In this document: positions 1 through 10,249 of the stretch, one piece after another | Position numbering within the stretch: the stretch's first letter is position 1 | How the letters are laid out: every line of letters begins with the position of its first letter | Assembly: GCA_023375785.1 (NCBI GenBank) | Contig: SZWC01009474.1 | Coordinates: 29,997 to 93,996, forward strand | Length of the DNA: 64,000 nt | Source: Penium margaritaceum | Taxonomy: Eukaryota; Streptophyta; Zygnematophyceae; Desmidiales; Peniaceae | Reading direction: 5' to 3' | Program-made: the position numbers and the translations under genes | The notes under the pieces: generated by a model | Database searches by the model: none | Told to the model about the DNA's origin: nothing | The model's input: the letters and a program-made list of their open reading frames with translations, nothing else

Positions 1-1655
1 GTGGATGGCATAAGAGAGGGCAGAGTCCAGCTGGCGCTCAACGTCAGGTGGGTTAGGGGTGATGACGACACCAGAAGAGGTACGCCGAGAAGTGTAGGAG
101 GAAATTATCCACGATGGAGGAGAATAGGACCCAGAGGGTGGCCCGAAGTAGAGTGGGCTGCTAAATCTTGGAGGCCAGTGCTAGGGGTAGGGCGGAGGCG
201 GAGAAGACATGGCGGTACTGTAGGCAGCAGCATTCACAGAGGAAGACGGAGGGCGGTTGGAGGGCCCAGTGGAGGTGGAGGAGTGGGAGGCACCACCACT
301 ATTCCCTGACGAGTGTGCTAAGTGTGCATGCATGACTGATGCAAGGCCTGCATCATCAGGTGGTGCTGGGAACTTGGGAGTAGCATGGCTGGTGGCACGG
401 CAGTTCCACCATGTGACGGTGCTGGAGGCTGAGGAGGAAGATGCGGCGCTGTCGGAACCACGTCCTCTGCCACGCCCCCCCTGGCCGCCACCACCCGCGG
501 AACCACCCCTTCCATTGCCTTTACCACGGCCTCCACCCCCACCGCTCCCTTGGGAAGCGAGGGAGGTAGCCGTCGTGGTGGAGGTCGTGGTGGCAGATGA
601 GGCAGCAGTGGAGACGAATGAGGAGAGGATTGCGATGGTAGCTGCTGCAATTGCTGCTCGATGAATGCGCTTGTTCTGCAGCGAGCTCCACCAATCAGTC
701 AGACACTGGAAAGTGAACTCCCACAAGGCACCGATGCCTGGCGGTGCATCCTCAGGAACAGGGATAGAGGCCAAGATTTGAAGCTCGGTGGCCTTTACCT
801 CACGGAAGATGTCAGAGAGTTCGAGGATGAGGCCATTGACAATGGAGAGACAAGCAAATAGCTGTCCAGGGGCGGCCTTGCCAAGGTCGTTTAGCAAGTG
901 CAGACTGCGAGCCCAATAGGTTTCGGCATTCTCATCAGCACGCATAGAAAGTGTGTTGATCTGAACAGTGGGAGCACTCTGGGCTGCATGCTCTGTCACT
1001 GTCGTGCGACGTTTGATCAGCGCATAAGCGCCAATTGGGTCAGCAAGTGTGCGGCATGCAGTGTCAGCATTGTAGGACCCGATCTCGTCAGTGAGATTGT
1101 CGCGCCCGGCACAAATGAGAGCACGCATAGCACAGGCATACTCAGACTCAATGGGAATGAAAGGAGGATGGGTAGAGGGATTGGGCTCATCGCAGTATTC
1201 CCAGAGCTGCTCTTCCTGTGCCCAAGCACTGAAGCGGACATCCTAAGAATAGAAGGTGAGATTGGAGATGAATTGGGGAGGATTGGAGTCAAAGTCAGGT
1301 TTGCACTGGGCCGAGGATGCAAGTGCTTTGGCAGCGGCTGCGCCAGCAGTGGCTGCGATTGTGAGAGGATTAGAGGATGATGAGCCAGCAGTGGCGGATG
1401 CAGAAGCGGGTGAGGTGGAGAATGCAACAGCAATGCCAGCGGCAGTGGAGGAAGAGGGTGTTCCACGTAACGTGGGCTGAAGGCGGTGAAGGAAAAAACT
1501 GGATCAATGTGATCGGCAAAGGTCTCCTAGTCAGCTGGTTCAGCTTGCAGCTTTTCCTCTGTGGCACGCTGTGCGGTAAGTGCAGCTTGTAGAGCATTGT
1601 GCTTGCTCTACAGCTCAGCTTGTAAAGCAACGTATTGGTTGTTGACGACCGGCAT
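1..1655 (-). pseudogene. RE-1 gag (3' part runs off the left edge)
   Basis: Structural Gag of a copia element. The first ATG that fits is at 1655, opening an N-terminus rich in Gln, Ala, Leu and Glu that looks coiled-coil forming. In-frame TAG codons follow soon after, then a frameshift near 1400-1450. The long frame at 1128-181 is the Gag core, clearly like the Gags of RE-2 and RE-9 (shared stretches such as YNADTACRTLADPIGAYA and WWSSLQNKRIH). A Gly/Arg-rich basic stretch precedes the nucleocapsid knuckle. That knuckle reads WWNCRATSHATPKF where RE-9 has CWNCGTTGHSTPKC, so the first and last zinc-binding Cys are lost. A TAG at 181-183 is followed by the same open frame down to base 1. Not functional. 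Confidence 0.75.
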
Positions 1656-1844
1656 GATGCCGGCAACTCAAATCTGCCGAGATAATTTTGGCATAGTTTA
1701 CCTTGCCCCAGTGGGCGTAAGAAAAGTGTGATGAGTGTGTCGGGGGTCTGCTGCAAGGCAACAAACCTGGACGCACAAAACACGCCAACGCAGAAGCAGT
1801 GTAGAGAGGGCAGGGGAAATAGAGAAAACCAGGCTCACCAGACC

Positions 1845-2430
1845 TCATGCCGCAGGGAGAACAAAGGTGAGAGAGCCGTTGCTGCTGAGGACGCTACAAT
1901 CGTAACAATGGAGGATGCGGAGATGATGAGGCAGGCTATTCCCATCAGCGCAGTGGCTGAAAAGGTGGAGATGGCACATGTGACGCGTTGCCGATGATGA
2001 AGAGGAGGGCAGTGCTGACGCCTGTGTAGCGGAGGTGTGGATAGAGCTGACGGCACTAGAGAGTGCTGTTGCTTTTGCGACTACTGCTGATGCTACTGCA
2101 TCTTTTGCTGATGCAACCTGAGTGACCATGTTGACAGCAGCAGCTGCCAAAGGACCTGATCAACTGCTGCTGCCGTGTATGCCTCAATCGTTCTGCCAGC
2201 AGCAGTGCTGGCTGGTGCACGTGCAGCACGTGCAGTGGCTGCAAAAGTGGAAGCAACAACCACACTGGCAACAAGAGCAGCGTGCAGGGCAGTCAGGATG
2301 CCAGGCAAGGAAGAGGGAGCTGATTTTGCAGCGGATGCAGCTGGGGAAGCCGCACGGTGTGAAGAGGATGCTCTAGGTGCTGCTGCTGCAGAGGAGCGTT
2401 TCTCTCAGAGGAGCGGCACGCTGGCACTGT
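1845..2430 (-). pseudogene. RE-1 ORF0: alanine-rich protein upstream of gag, frameshifted
   Basis: Function unknown. The minus-strand frame is open from about 2430, rich in Ala, Ser and Thr. It contains the block TFAATARAARAP, then GRTIEAYTAAA, then shifts frame near 2150 and continues as VNMVTQVASAKDAVAS and onward. The same two blocks in the same order occur in RE-2 (TFAAAARVSRAP, TQVSAATAA) and RE-9 (TFTATARACRAP, TQITGAGAS), also just upstream of gag. Conservation of protein pattern across three diverged elements is the reason to call it coding rather than a GCN-repeat shadow. No known domain is visible. Confidence 0.5.
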
Positions 2431-2696
2431 GGGCTTACCAAATATTGGAGAGTTTGGTGATCACACGGTGGCCCCGTGGCTGGTGCTTCCTGTGCCGTCA
2501 GCGAGTCATTGGCGGCAGAATGACAGTGGGCCGTGTACTCCCGCTCGTAGTACTCAGCAGTATGAATGTCCTCACCGGGGTAGTACTCCGCACTGCTCCG
2601 TTGAATTCTCGACCACACCTCCCGCTCCACCCTCTTCTTGTAGTATGCGATCTTGTCGTCGATGCGGTCACGCTCACGTGCGGTCGTGGGTGACAT
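2373..2696 (-). CDS. RE-1 leader ORF, 107 codons, charged N-terminus
   Basis: A minus-strand open frame in the leader, immediately upstream of and overlapping ORF0. The N-terminal third is strongly charged and probably helical (ARERDRIDDKIAYYKKRVER), followed by a Tyr-rich part. A plausible 5' splice site (GGTAAG on the minus strand, near 2428-2433) lies near its end, and a CTCCTCTGCAG acceptor-like site lies about 45 bases further on. It could be the first exon of ORF0, but the implied intron would be very short. A loosely similar charged stretch (AAEREREEIDRQVY) sits in the RE-9 leader near 50410. Function unknown and coding status uncertain. Confidence 0.3.
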   Translation of the reverse strand: MSPTTARERDRIDDKIAYYKKRVEREVWSRIQRSSAEYYPGEDIHTAEYYEREYTAHCHSAANDSLTAQEAPATGPPCDHQTLQYLVSPQCQRAAPLRETLLCSSST

Positions 2697-2961
2697 GGGG
2701 ATAGGTTCTGTCTTAGGCGGGGACGCCAGTTCTCTGAGTGCCTCGCTGCCTGGATAGGCAGCCGTGAAGTGGAGAGGCGGGTGAAGGAGTTAGCTATAGA
2801 TGCTGCTCCTCTATGGCTGCTGCCAGTGCTGCAGTGCTCACGATGAGGAGGGGTCATGCAGCTGTGTGGTTGCTAAGGCCGTAATGAGCCAAGTGTAGGT
2901 TACACAGCAGCAGGCGGTGCTGGTGCTGCCGATGGAGATGCGAATGCAGTGGCCACGGCCC

Positions 2962-3602
2962 ACGTGCATAAGTGAATTGTGTGGGATCACCCGCGCACGG
3001 CAGTGGAGAAACTGCTGCCACCGTTGACACCATTGGTTGCTGCTGCGTCAGGATTTGCTGCAATGGTCACAGCGTGGCCGGGGCACATGCGAGCAGCTTT
3101 GGACGTAGCACGGCCAAGAGGCGAGTGACCGGCGGTGGGGAATGCCGATGCCGTTGCCACAGTCGCGTCAAGTATGAGATCAGGCAACTGCGCAGAGCGT
3201 GGCTGCAATGGTTGGGGCTGGGAGCGGGAGCTGCAGTGTATGCTGCTGCAATGGCCACAGCCACGGCCGATGTGCGTGTGTGGCTTGCTCGGGATCACAC
3301 GCGCACAGTAGCGGAGAGGCTGCTGCCACTGCCGACACCACGGTGGGGATACGCAAGTGTTGCTGCTGAGTTAGGAGCGGCCGCACTTGCCACAGCACGG
3401 CAAATGTAAGTGCAGCCTGCTGTGACCGTAGCACGGCTGAGAGGCGGCAGAGAATGCCGATGCGGTCACTGCAGCTGTGTTGCACACAAGAGTGGGCAAC
3501 TGCGTAGAGTGCGGCTGTGATGGTAGTGGCTGGATGCGTGAGCTATAGTAGATGCTGCTGCAGTGGCCGCTACAATAGCCTATGTACGTGAGTGGTTTGC
3601 GC
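2962..3602 (-). repeat. Tandem duplication (two units of about 315-320 bp) in the RE-1 leader
   Basis: Unit one runs about 2962-3285 and unit two about 3286-3602. Each starts near a GGGATCAC(A/C)CGCGCAC motif and carries GCTGCTGCCAC, GAATGCCGATGC and GCTGCTGCAATGGCC-like blocks in the same order and spacing. A further copy of the start motif (GGGATCATCCAC) follows unit two. The units have diverged, so the duplication is not recent. The whole 2700-3670 interval otherwise shows only GCT/GCA-rich leader sequence. Confidence 0.65.
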
Positions 3603-3674
3603 GGGATCATCCACAACGTAAATGTGACCCGAGTAGGCCGCATGAAATTGGCATGGAGGGAGGCTTTCCCTCCT

Positions 3675-3686
3675 GCTCTGATACCA
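3675..3686 (-). other. RE-1 primer-binding site
   Basis: The minus strand reads TGGTATCAGAGC, a perfect match to the usual plant copia site that pairs with the 3' end of initiator Met tRNA. It directly abuts the LTR end. Confidence 0.9.
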
Positions 3687-4308
3687 ATATGTAGCCTAGA
3701 CTGTTAGGATAGGAAAGTGTACAAAAAAGCAAGCAAGCAACGGGCAGAAGGGAGCGACACCTTGGATGGGGCAAGCTCACATCACGTAAGCATGGCAAGA
3801 AAGGCAAAGAAGTGAGTGAGTCACAAGAGAGCAAAGTTCTAAGTGCCAGTTGACCGGGCCACCCACAAGACTCTTGACGTGGGGCCCGAACACCACCCAG
3901 GAATCAAACCAGACCCTAGAGTGAGCAAGCTCCAGGGGGTTTCTCACACACCGGTATAAACGGGACGTGTGGTCCCGAAGGATCAGCAACTTGGCTCACT
4001 AAGCTAAAAGCATACAAACCAGTCACATCGACCAGGAGCGTATGTGGTGCATGCAATCCCACAAATGTGTGTCTCATTCTAGAGTGAAGAGTTATGGAGA
4101 ATCACTACATTAAAGCTCTCCATGAATCTTGTGTTGGTTCTATGGCAACCACTTGACAACTTGACGGTTTCGCCACCACTGCGTGCTCCATGATGCGTCA
4201 CAATATTGCACCCGGGAGTTTCAATCCAAGTTAGTCACCTGCAGCGATGATGTGTGTGTGTGAGTAGATTCAAGAGGTCACTTGCGTGTGTTACACCCAT
4301 AAGCAACA
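3687..4308 (-). repeat. RE-1 5' LTR (622 bp)
   Basis: Bounded by the primer-binding site on the left and by the minus-strand start TGTTGCTTATGG at 4308. The last 60 or so bases at the right end match the start of the RE-6 3' LTR (29245-29305), which is followed there by a polypurine tract. That comparison fixes the boundary. The 3' LTR is off-window, so identity and age cannot be judged. Confidence 0.8.
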
Positions 4309-4757
4309 CGGACAGCGTCAGCACCAGCCAATGAGCCCTCATGTGCTCCCCAGGGTTTTCTTGATGGCCACCTCCTGGGGTCCATTTTCTTAGCGGCATT
4401 ATTCTTACACGTTCATGATCCAGTATCATGGAGTTTCTGTTTCTGCACCTGGCTCTTCTTTCAGTTTGTCGTTTGGACAACCAAGGAGCCTGTCAGATTC
4501 CCTCTTGTTGTTGCTTTGGAGCTTGCAGCCAGGTTAGCATGTTTTCTAGCCGCTTGGGTGGACTTGCGCGCTTAGTTGCACGCACGTCGGTGGGACTAGA
4601 AATATATACTTTTCTGTTGTTTCCTCTCATAAATTCTACGTTTCAAAGCATATCTTCGCCGTCTCTCCACCTTTCAGAGTATTGTCTGTCACGCTGTGTT
4701 CTGTGCAGTGTGCCCTCTCACACAGAATGTTGTTCAGGGGATTCATCTATTCCCTCA
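4309..4757 (+). repeat. RE-3 5' LTR, right part only
   Basis: Starts abruptly at the RE-1 junction and ends in CA at 4757, directly before a perfect primer-binding site. About 90 bases of the LTR 5' end, as judged from the 3' copy starting at 17907, are absent here and should lie beyond RE-1. The U5 side has no counterpart in the truncated 3' copy. Confidence 0.75.
4602..4608 (+). promoter_or_regulatory. TATA box of the RE-3 5' LTR
   Basis: The sequence ATATATA lies about 150 bp before the LTR end, a sensible U3 position with R and U5 following. Sequence inference only. Confidence 0.4.
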
Positions 4758-4769
4758 TGGTATCAGAGC
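4758..4769 (+). other. RE-3 primer-binding site
   Basis: TGGTATCAGAGC, perfect, immediately after the LTR-terminal CA. The next 140 bases are RE-3 leader, ending at the RE-2 target site. Confidence 0.9.
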
Positions 4770-4906
4770 AGTACAGAGACATGACCTTTTCCCACCACAC
4801 ACTACGCAGCAGTGGTGCCGGAGGCATCTGGGCTGGGCTGGGTGGGGCGTACAGGTCCTGGCGACATGGAGGCCGTGAGGTGAGGGCTCACGTCCCGTAG
4901 TCCTCT

Positions 4907-4911
4907 GGTAG
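4907..4911. repeat. Left target-site duplication of RE-2 (GGTAG)
   Basis: The five bases GGTAG precede the RE-2 5' LTR and recur at 12569-12573 directly after its 3' LTR. Five bases is the usual copia duplication. An adjoining T is also shared, so six bases is possible. Confidence 0.8.
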
Positions 4912-5411
4912 TGTTGGTTTTGTGACTCATACACGCTGTGACCTCTGGCCTCCTTGCACACCTCACTTGCCACTGATGCAAGTGACTGAGAGAGAGGAGA
5001 CAGTGCTGTTGGCACATTCATCGTCACTGAGCCGTGGTCGTTGGCCCTGGGGACACTGGCGACGTTTATGCCCACAGTGACGTGACATGGATTTACTTAT
5101 CCTAACTTGGTCACCTGGTTTTAGAACTGTGATTGGGACACTGCGGTGTGTAGTGAGAAAGCAAAACACAGGAGAAAACAGGATTGGGGGGGAGCCGGGT
5201 TCGACATCCGCGTGGTGGAGATGAGACCTTGAGCGAGAGCAAGCTCGATGCACAGTCGCTCTTGGCTCGCTCCCCGATGGGTAGCACACCACTGTTGCGT
5301 GACTGAATTACGTGACTCAAGACTTGGACGCCTCTCGTCGTCTCCGTGTTGCACTCTAAACCTGTGAAATGTCCTTTGCCTCTTCCATTACCTCACTGTG
5401 TACTATCTACT
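4912..5411 (+). repeat. RE-2 5' LTR (500 bp)
   Basis: Starts TGTTGG and ends CTACT. It aligns end to end with 12047-12568 with scattered substitutions and small indels. Shared landmarks include GGATTGGGGGGGAGCC, CGCGTGGTGGAG and CACCACTGTTGC. Confidence 0.9.
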
Positions 5412-5421
5412 GGTTTCAGAG
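5411..5421 (+). other. RE-2 primer-binding site, degenerate
   Basis: TGGTTTCAGAG against the usual TGGTATCAGAG. It sits exactly at the LTR end. Confidence 0.6.
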
Positions 5422-5443
5422 TACTGTAGTGAGAGAGTAAAAC

Positions 5444-5836
5444 ACGTTTGCTCTTGAACGTGCGGTTCTGGCCAAAAGAGGGTCCACCGTCGCTATAGCC
5501 ATCAGTCCAGCTGCCGCTCTTGGCGGGATCTTCTGCAACTGCCGCACAGTCACGTCTGGAACAGCTGCAGTCATAGCATCAACAGCCGCAACCGCAGCCG
5601 CACCAGCTGCCACAGTGCCCTTGACAGCAGCAACAACTCCAATTGCGGCAGCCTTAGCACGCCAACGTTGGCGCAGCAGCTGCGGCCTTTGCATTGCTCA
5701 CCGCGCCTGCAGTGACTCCAACGTCCCCCCGCTATCGCCCTCAGCAGTTGCACCCTTGGCAGCCGCAACCATATCACCAATAATCGCAACAGCTGCCGCC
5801 GCCGCTCCATTGTTCCCTCAGCCCCGCAACAGCTGA
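5444..5836 (+). CDS. RE-2 leader reading frame, alanine-rich
   Basis: An open frame without a clear ATG start that ends at 5836. It is dominated by Ala, Thr and Pro and includes AAVIASTAATAAAPAA. It lies between the primer site and ORF0. It may be an N-terminal exon of ORF0 or simply GCN-rich leader read in one of its open frames. No recognisable domain. Confidence 0.25.
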   Translation, partial: TFALERAVLAKRGSTVAIAISPAAALGGIFCNCRTVTSGTAAVIASTAATAAAPAATVPLTAATTPIAAALARQRWRSSCGLCIAHRACSDSNVPPLSPSAVAPLAAATISPIIATAAAAAPLFPQPRNS

Positions 5837-6085
5837 GGGTCCTACGGCAGCAACCCTGTAGACTTGTCAGCAGCAGTAGCAGTTGCCTTTACAATGGTAG
5901 CAGCCGTGGCAACAGAAGTAGCCACTTCAGCCGGAAGAATGCAACAGCTGCTAAGAAACCGACATCTCTCATCACGTCTGAGCCACCTCGGTGGCTGACG
6001 GCACCATGCTGGCGCACAACGAGGCTCCAGCTGCGGCTTCTACCGGATCGTACTACACGGAGCAAAGCGTAGCTTCTCAGGAACG

Positions 6086-6787
6086 ATGCCGTTGCGCAGC
6101 TGGTGGAGGGTTACCCGCATCGCTTGGCTCCTCCCCATCACAATGTGCTCCGGTAAGACCTTCTTCTCTCTCTCTCCTTGGGACTCAGGGGGGAGGGGGG
6201 GAGGGGGAGGGGACGAATCTATTGCTGTGGACGCTGCTGCTGCTGACCTCTTGGGCAGTCTCTACGGAGACGCCGTCTCTTTGTCTGTTTCTGTTACACA
6301 ATTGGCATCTCTTGTCATTGACGCTGCCGTAGCAATGGTAGCAACCTTCGCGGCAGCGGCTAGGGTGTCTAGGGCACCTACTTCGACCTTAGTGGGGCGT
6401 GCCAGCAAATCTTACACCGAAGCTGGCATCGTTATCGGCCTCATTGAAGCTGCAGTTGCTGACCTTCGTACACAGGTTTCTGCAGCTACAGCTGCCATCA
6501 CTTCCAGGACCGTGGCTACTACCACAGCTGCTGCCACCGCCAGTGCATCCATACAGACCTCTACCAACTCCGGAGTTGTGTCCTCCTCTTCCACCTCATC
6601 AGCTACCATCAGTCTAGCCACATCTGCTATTTTTATTGCTGAAGCCATCACTACTCTAGGTCTAGCGTCGGTAGCTGGTGCTCTTGCCCTGATCGTACCA
6701 GCTTCTTGTACTGCTTCAGTTCTCTCTGCTACCACCGCTGCTGCTATTCCACCCCTCTTTTCTCTTCTTTGCTCCCCTACAGCTTGA
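6086..6787 (+). CDS. RE-2 ORF0: alanine-rich protein upstream of gag (233 codons)
   Basis: Function unknown. This intact frame opens at an ATG and ends 200 bases before the gag ATG, in another frame. It contains TFAAAARVSRAP, GRASKSYTEA and ADLRTQVSAATAA, matching blocks in RE-9 (50584-51270) and RE-1 (1845-2430) in the same order. The C-terminal third is Ser/Thr-rich and then strongly hydrophobic (LGLASVAGALALIVP), possibly a membrane segment. A GGTAAGA donor-like site at 6150-6156 and a CCCCTACAG acceptor-like site ending at 6781 suggest leader splicing, unproven. The Gly-rich stretch after the donor (GGRGGGGGD) may be intronic. Confidence 0.5.
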   Translation: MPLRSWWRVTRIAWLLPITMCSGKTFFSLSPWDSGGRGGGGGDESIAVDAAAADLLGSLYGDAVSLSVSVTQLASLVIDAAVAMVATFAAAARVSRAPTSTLVGRASKSYTEAGIVIGLIEAAVADLRTQVSAATAAITSRTVATTTAAATASASIQTSTNSGVVSSSSTSSATISLATSAIFIAEAITTLGLASVAGALALIVPASCTASVLSATTAAAIPPLFSLLCSPTA

Positions 6788-6987
6788 TGCCCCATTGTGG
6801 TGGCACCTGTTGTTCTCCTTCTTGGATGTTATTGTGATTGCTGCAAAAGTCTTTTTACGTGGTTTGGGGTTGAGAACTGTCCTGCAGCACTCCTTCTCCG
6901 TGCATACGATACCTCCCATTTACCATGCCCACTGGGACAGGGGAAAATCTATCAATTTTTTTCCGGCAGAGCCCCACTCTCGTCACC

Positions 6988-8427
6988 ATGCCGGGTGATG
7001 ATGAGTCTATCATTGCAGAACTCCAGTGCCAGCCAAAGTGCGCTCTTGAGGCCCGACAGGAGGTTGAGGATTGCCTCAAGCTGCAAGAGGACAATCGTGC
7101 AGCATTCGCTATTGAATTTGCTGCCATTGTCCTCAAGCGTCTGCTAGTCACGTCTGTCTCTGGTGCTGCTAACTCTACTGCTTTTTCTGGCTCTAGTGAC
7201 TCTTCTGCTGCTGGCACCGCTGCCGCCGCTACTGTTGCTATTGCTCCAGCCTCTCCTCGCCAGTATGACTTCTTTTCCCAGCCACCTATCCTGTCTTGTG
7301 ACGTCACCTTCTCTTCTTCAGAGATGCGCTTCAGCGCCTGCGCTCAGGATGAGCATCTCTGGGAGTATTTCTTCCCTCCTGATCCCTCTACCAATCCTCC
7401 CTTCAACCCACTCTGTGCTGAAGCTGCTTGTGCTGTCTGCGCTCTCATCCCCGTCGCTTCTACACATCTAGTGGATGACGTTGGCACGTTCAATGCTGAC
7501 TCCTCTGCTGGTCGCCCTGCTCATCCCGTTGGCGCTAATGCCATGCTGCGTCGTCGCACGACCATCACTGGCCAGGCTGGACAGAGTGCTCTGACTGTGC
7601 AGTTCAACATCCTCCTCATGCACGCTGACAAGACTGCTGATGCCTACTGGGCTCACGGTCTCAAGTTCCTTTGAGAGCTTAGTGATTTTGCTCCTGTTCA
7701 GCTATCTGCTGTTCTGACGATGGTCAACGGGCTCATCCCGGAGCTCTTAGATCTTTGAAACGTCAAATCCGATGGGCTCCAACATCTTGACTCCAAGCCT
7801 ATGCCTTCCTCTTCACCTCTTGGGATTGGCATACTGTGGGAATTTATTGCTGAGCGCCTCGATTCCTGGTGGACGAGCCTTTAGAACAAGCAAATCCATC
7901 GTTCTTCTGTCACAGGTGTCGTGACGCTCACCACTATCCCCTCACCTTCCTCTTCCTCTGGGACCCCTGCTGCATCCTCTTCCTCCATGTCCTCTACAGC
8001 CAGGGCAAGGGCAAGGGCAAGGGGAAAGAGAAGGCAGCCACCTCTGCTTCTCGTGTCTTCTCGTGCTGTCATCTACAGGAACTGTGGTTCCACAGAGCAC
8101 TCTGCGTGCATGTGCCCTGCTTCACCTGATGACATGCCCCTTGCCCTTGCCATGCGTGCCCACTGGGCTCGCACTTTTGGTGCTTCTTTCATCCTCCTCC
8201 AGTGCCGTCCCCTCCTGTTCCTCAAATTCCCATCATTTACCCATGCCTATGCCACCGTTGGGTTGTCCCTTGGCATTCTTCTGTCCCCGTACCTGTGGGA
8301 ATGGCCTTCTTTAGTATGGTGCACCATCCTGCGCTGCGCCACCTTTGTTGACCTATGCTGTCCCGCCGTGGCTCCCACCCTCCTTGGGTGCCTTGACCCC
8401 GGCTCTGGCAGCATCTGTTGCGGGTGA
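6988..8427 (+). pseudogene. RE-2 gag
   Basis: Copia Gag in one continuous frame from ATG 6988 (MPGDDESIIAEL) to the stop at 8425-8427, interrupted by TGA at 7672 and 7756 and TAG at 7882. The N-terminal region is a Glu/Leu/Ala-rich probable helix. The core contains LTVQFNILLMHADKTADAYW and WWTSL*NKQIH, parallel to RE-1 and RE-9. The basic region is an Arg-Ala repeat rather than the Gly-rich linker of RE-1. The nucleocapsid knuckle near 8088 reads YRNCGSTEHSACMC, with the first zinc Cys lost. The stops fit W-to-TGA and Q-to-TAG changes. Confidence 0.75.
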
Positions 8428-8665
8428 CGGTGAGCGTCAGCTGGAGTAATCCCTTCTTCAGCTTGTGCCTTTGTGATCTCAGAGGTGAGGGTGTTGTTCC
8501 ATTGGCTAGTGGTCCCACGTGTCAGTCAGACTCAATGCTTTGTTGTGATCCCCGGGGCACGCCCTTGGGTCATTGTCTCCCTCTGTTCCGTGGATTGAGC
8601 ATTGGTAGTTTGTCATCCTCCCACGTTGTCCTCTGCTGTCTTGTCCTGTTCTCCCTGTTGGCACC

Positions 8666-9870
8666 GTGGCCACCTGTGGTCTTCTCCTCCTTGTGTGTCC
8701 GACGGGTGGCTTCTGGATCTTGGATTCCAGAGCCACCCACCACATGACCCCCGTGCACTCCTCATTTGTCTCTCTTGGCCCTGCTGGGTCTGTGCGTTTG
8801 GTTCGTACCGGGTCCGGCCAGTTGCTCCCTGTTCAAGGTGTCCGTGTTGTTCATTGTTTTGGCCTCTCTGGCGTTCTGTACCTTCCTGACGTTCTGTACG
8901 TTCCTTCCTTAGAACTCAGCCTACTTTCGGTGCCCTCTCTTGATGCTTAGGAGATGGAATTTGCTGCTGTTTGAGGTGTTGCCATGGTGCGCCTGTGCCC
9001 CACCAGTCGCGTTGTCCTGCGTGGGGTCAAATGTGACAAGTTGTAAAGTGTGCCCTTGCTCTCTCCCTCTGCTCCCTGCGTCGATACTGCCTTTGCCCAT
9101 GTCGCTCCTTCTCTCTCTCCGGACCTTGTCTGCCTGCTGCATTGGCGTCTTGCTCATGTCCACGCTGATGCCATCTCTAGCATGCTCCGTATTCAGCCGG
9201 CCTTGGGATTGTTTACGTCTACCTTCCATACTCCCTGCCCTACTGACTGCCTTGACTGTGCGCAGGGCAAGATGCATCATTTTCCCTTCTCTCATTTTGA
9301 GCTCAGTCCAGTCATCCCCTTGACCGTGTCTATGCTGATATCATGGGTCCTCTTCCCCATGACCTCCTTGGTATGTTTGGTCACTATGTCTTGTGCCTCA
9401 CTGATGATTTCTCTCCCTTTCGCTGGGTCTTTGCTCTCCATCACAAGAGCATTGTTTGTCCCACCATTGAGACCTGGCTTGCTCAGGCTGAGCGTGCCTT
9501 TCAGCGGTCCCTACACGTGTTCCATAGTGATCATGGCGGTGAGTTCCTTGGTCCCAACGCTCGTTTCCTTGCCTCTAAGGGAGTGTGTCTGGAGTCTTTT
9601 GCTCCCTACACACCCAACCAAAATGGGGTTTCTGAGCCTTGGAAGCGCGCCCTCTGTCGACGGTGTCCGGACTCTTCTGACCGAGTCTTGTCTGCCCTTG
9701 CTCTTTGCCTTTGAGGCCATGAGCTACATGACCTGGGTCGGGAATCGGGCCCTGCACGGCCCCCTGCCTTACTCCATTACCCTTTTGGGTACTGTTCCGG
9801 CACTCCAGACCCCCCAGTCGCGTTGGGCTCGACACCCACGTTTGCGTCGCCACCAGCTTCCCCATTAGCA
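8666..9870 (+). pseudogene. RE-2 protease, GAG-pre-integrase and integrase region
   Basis: The PR active site reads DSRATHHMT (about 8723-8749), with the catalytic-loop Gly replaced by Arg. GPI follows at about 9050-9300, with LLHWRLAHVH and CLDCAQGKMHH supplying the His-His and Cys-Cys zinc ligands. The IN core at 9320-9714 shows ADIMGPLP, LTDDFSPF, FHSDHGGEF and NGVSEPWKR, matching the DDE signature except for the degraded end. The pieces lie in three frames, so at least two frameshifts occurred. The later part (SYMTWVGNRALHGPLP) is the conserved segment after the IN core. The segment 8430-8665 holds only decayed gag-to-PR linker. Confidence 0.75.
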
Positions 9871-10249
9871 TCCAGTCCAGCACCCCTAGTTGTGGCTGAT
9901 TCTCCTCTGGCAACAGAGTCTACTGGACCTGCGCCTGTCTCACCCTTCGTTTGAGGTGGGCGCCTCCGTGCACTTCCCCACCACACCTCCAGTGTCCCCA
10001 CAATATCTGTCTGTCCTTCTCAGGAACAGACAGTTCAGTCCCCCGTTGTGCGGACGGGCATGGATGCCCTTGGGCTAGCTACTAGCGTTGTTCATCCCAG
10101 CCCTATCCTAGGATATGCCCTACTTGTCTCTGAGCACACGTGCGGTAGTTGCTGCTGCCATTGACACTGTTGCTGAGTGTCACGCAACCACTGGCACCGC
10201 CATCCTATGACCTGAGCCAGCCACTGCGCGGGAGGTACGTGCGGCTCCC

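Larger units (their letters stand above)
1..4308 (-). mobile_element. RE-1: 5' half of a Ty1/copia element, inserted in the RE-3 5' LTR
   Basis: Reading right to left this holds a 5' LTR, a minus-strand primer-binding site, a long leader with an alanine-rich ORF, and gag. The pol genes and the 3' LTR lie beyond the left edge of the window. The right boundary is the LTR start (TGTTG on the minus strand) at 4308. Sequence directly right of it matches the interior of another LTR, whose full-length counterpart starts at 17907, so RE-1 interrupted that LTR. The predicted target duplication begins with the five bases CGGAC at 4309-4313. The partner copy is off-window and cannot be checked. Confidence 0.8.

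Noticed and set aside
257-664. Plus-strand frame opposite RE-1 gag
   Set aside because: It is the antisense of the Gly-rich and zinc-knuckle part of gag. The minus-strand protein matches RE-2 and RE-9 Gag.
5180-5230. B-box-like GGTTCGACATCC in the RE-2 LTR as a pol III promoter
   Set aside because: No matching A box at tRNA spacing, and the site is within a conserved LTR.
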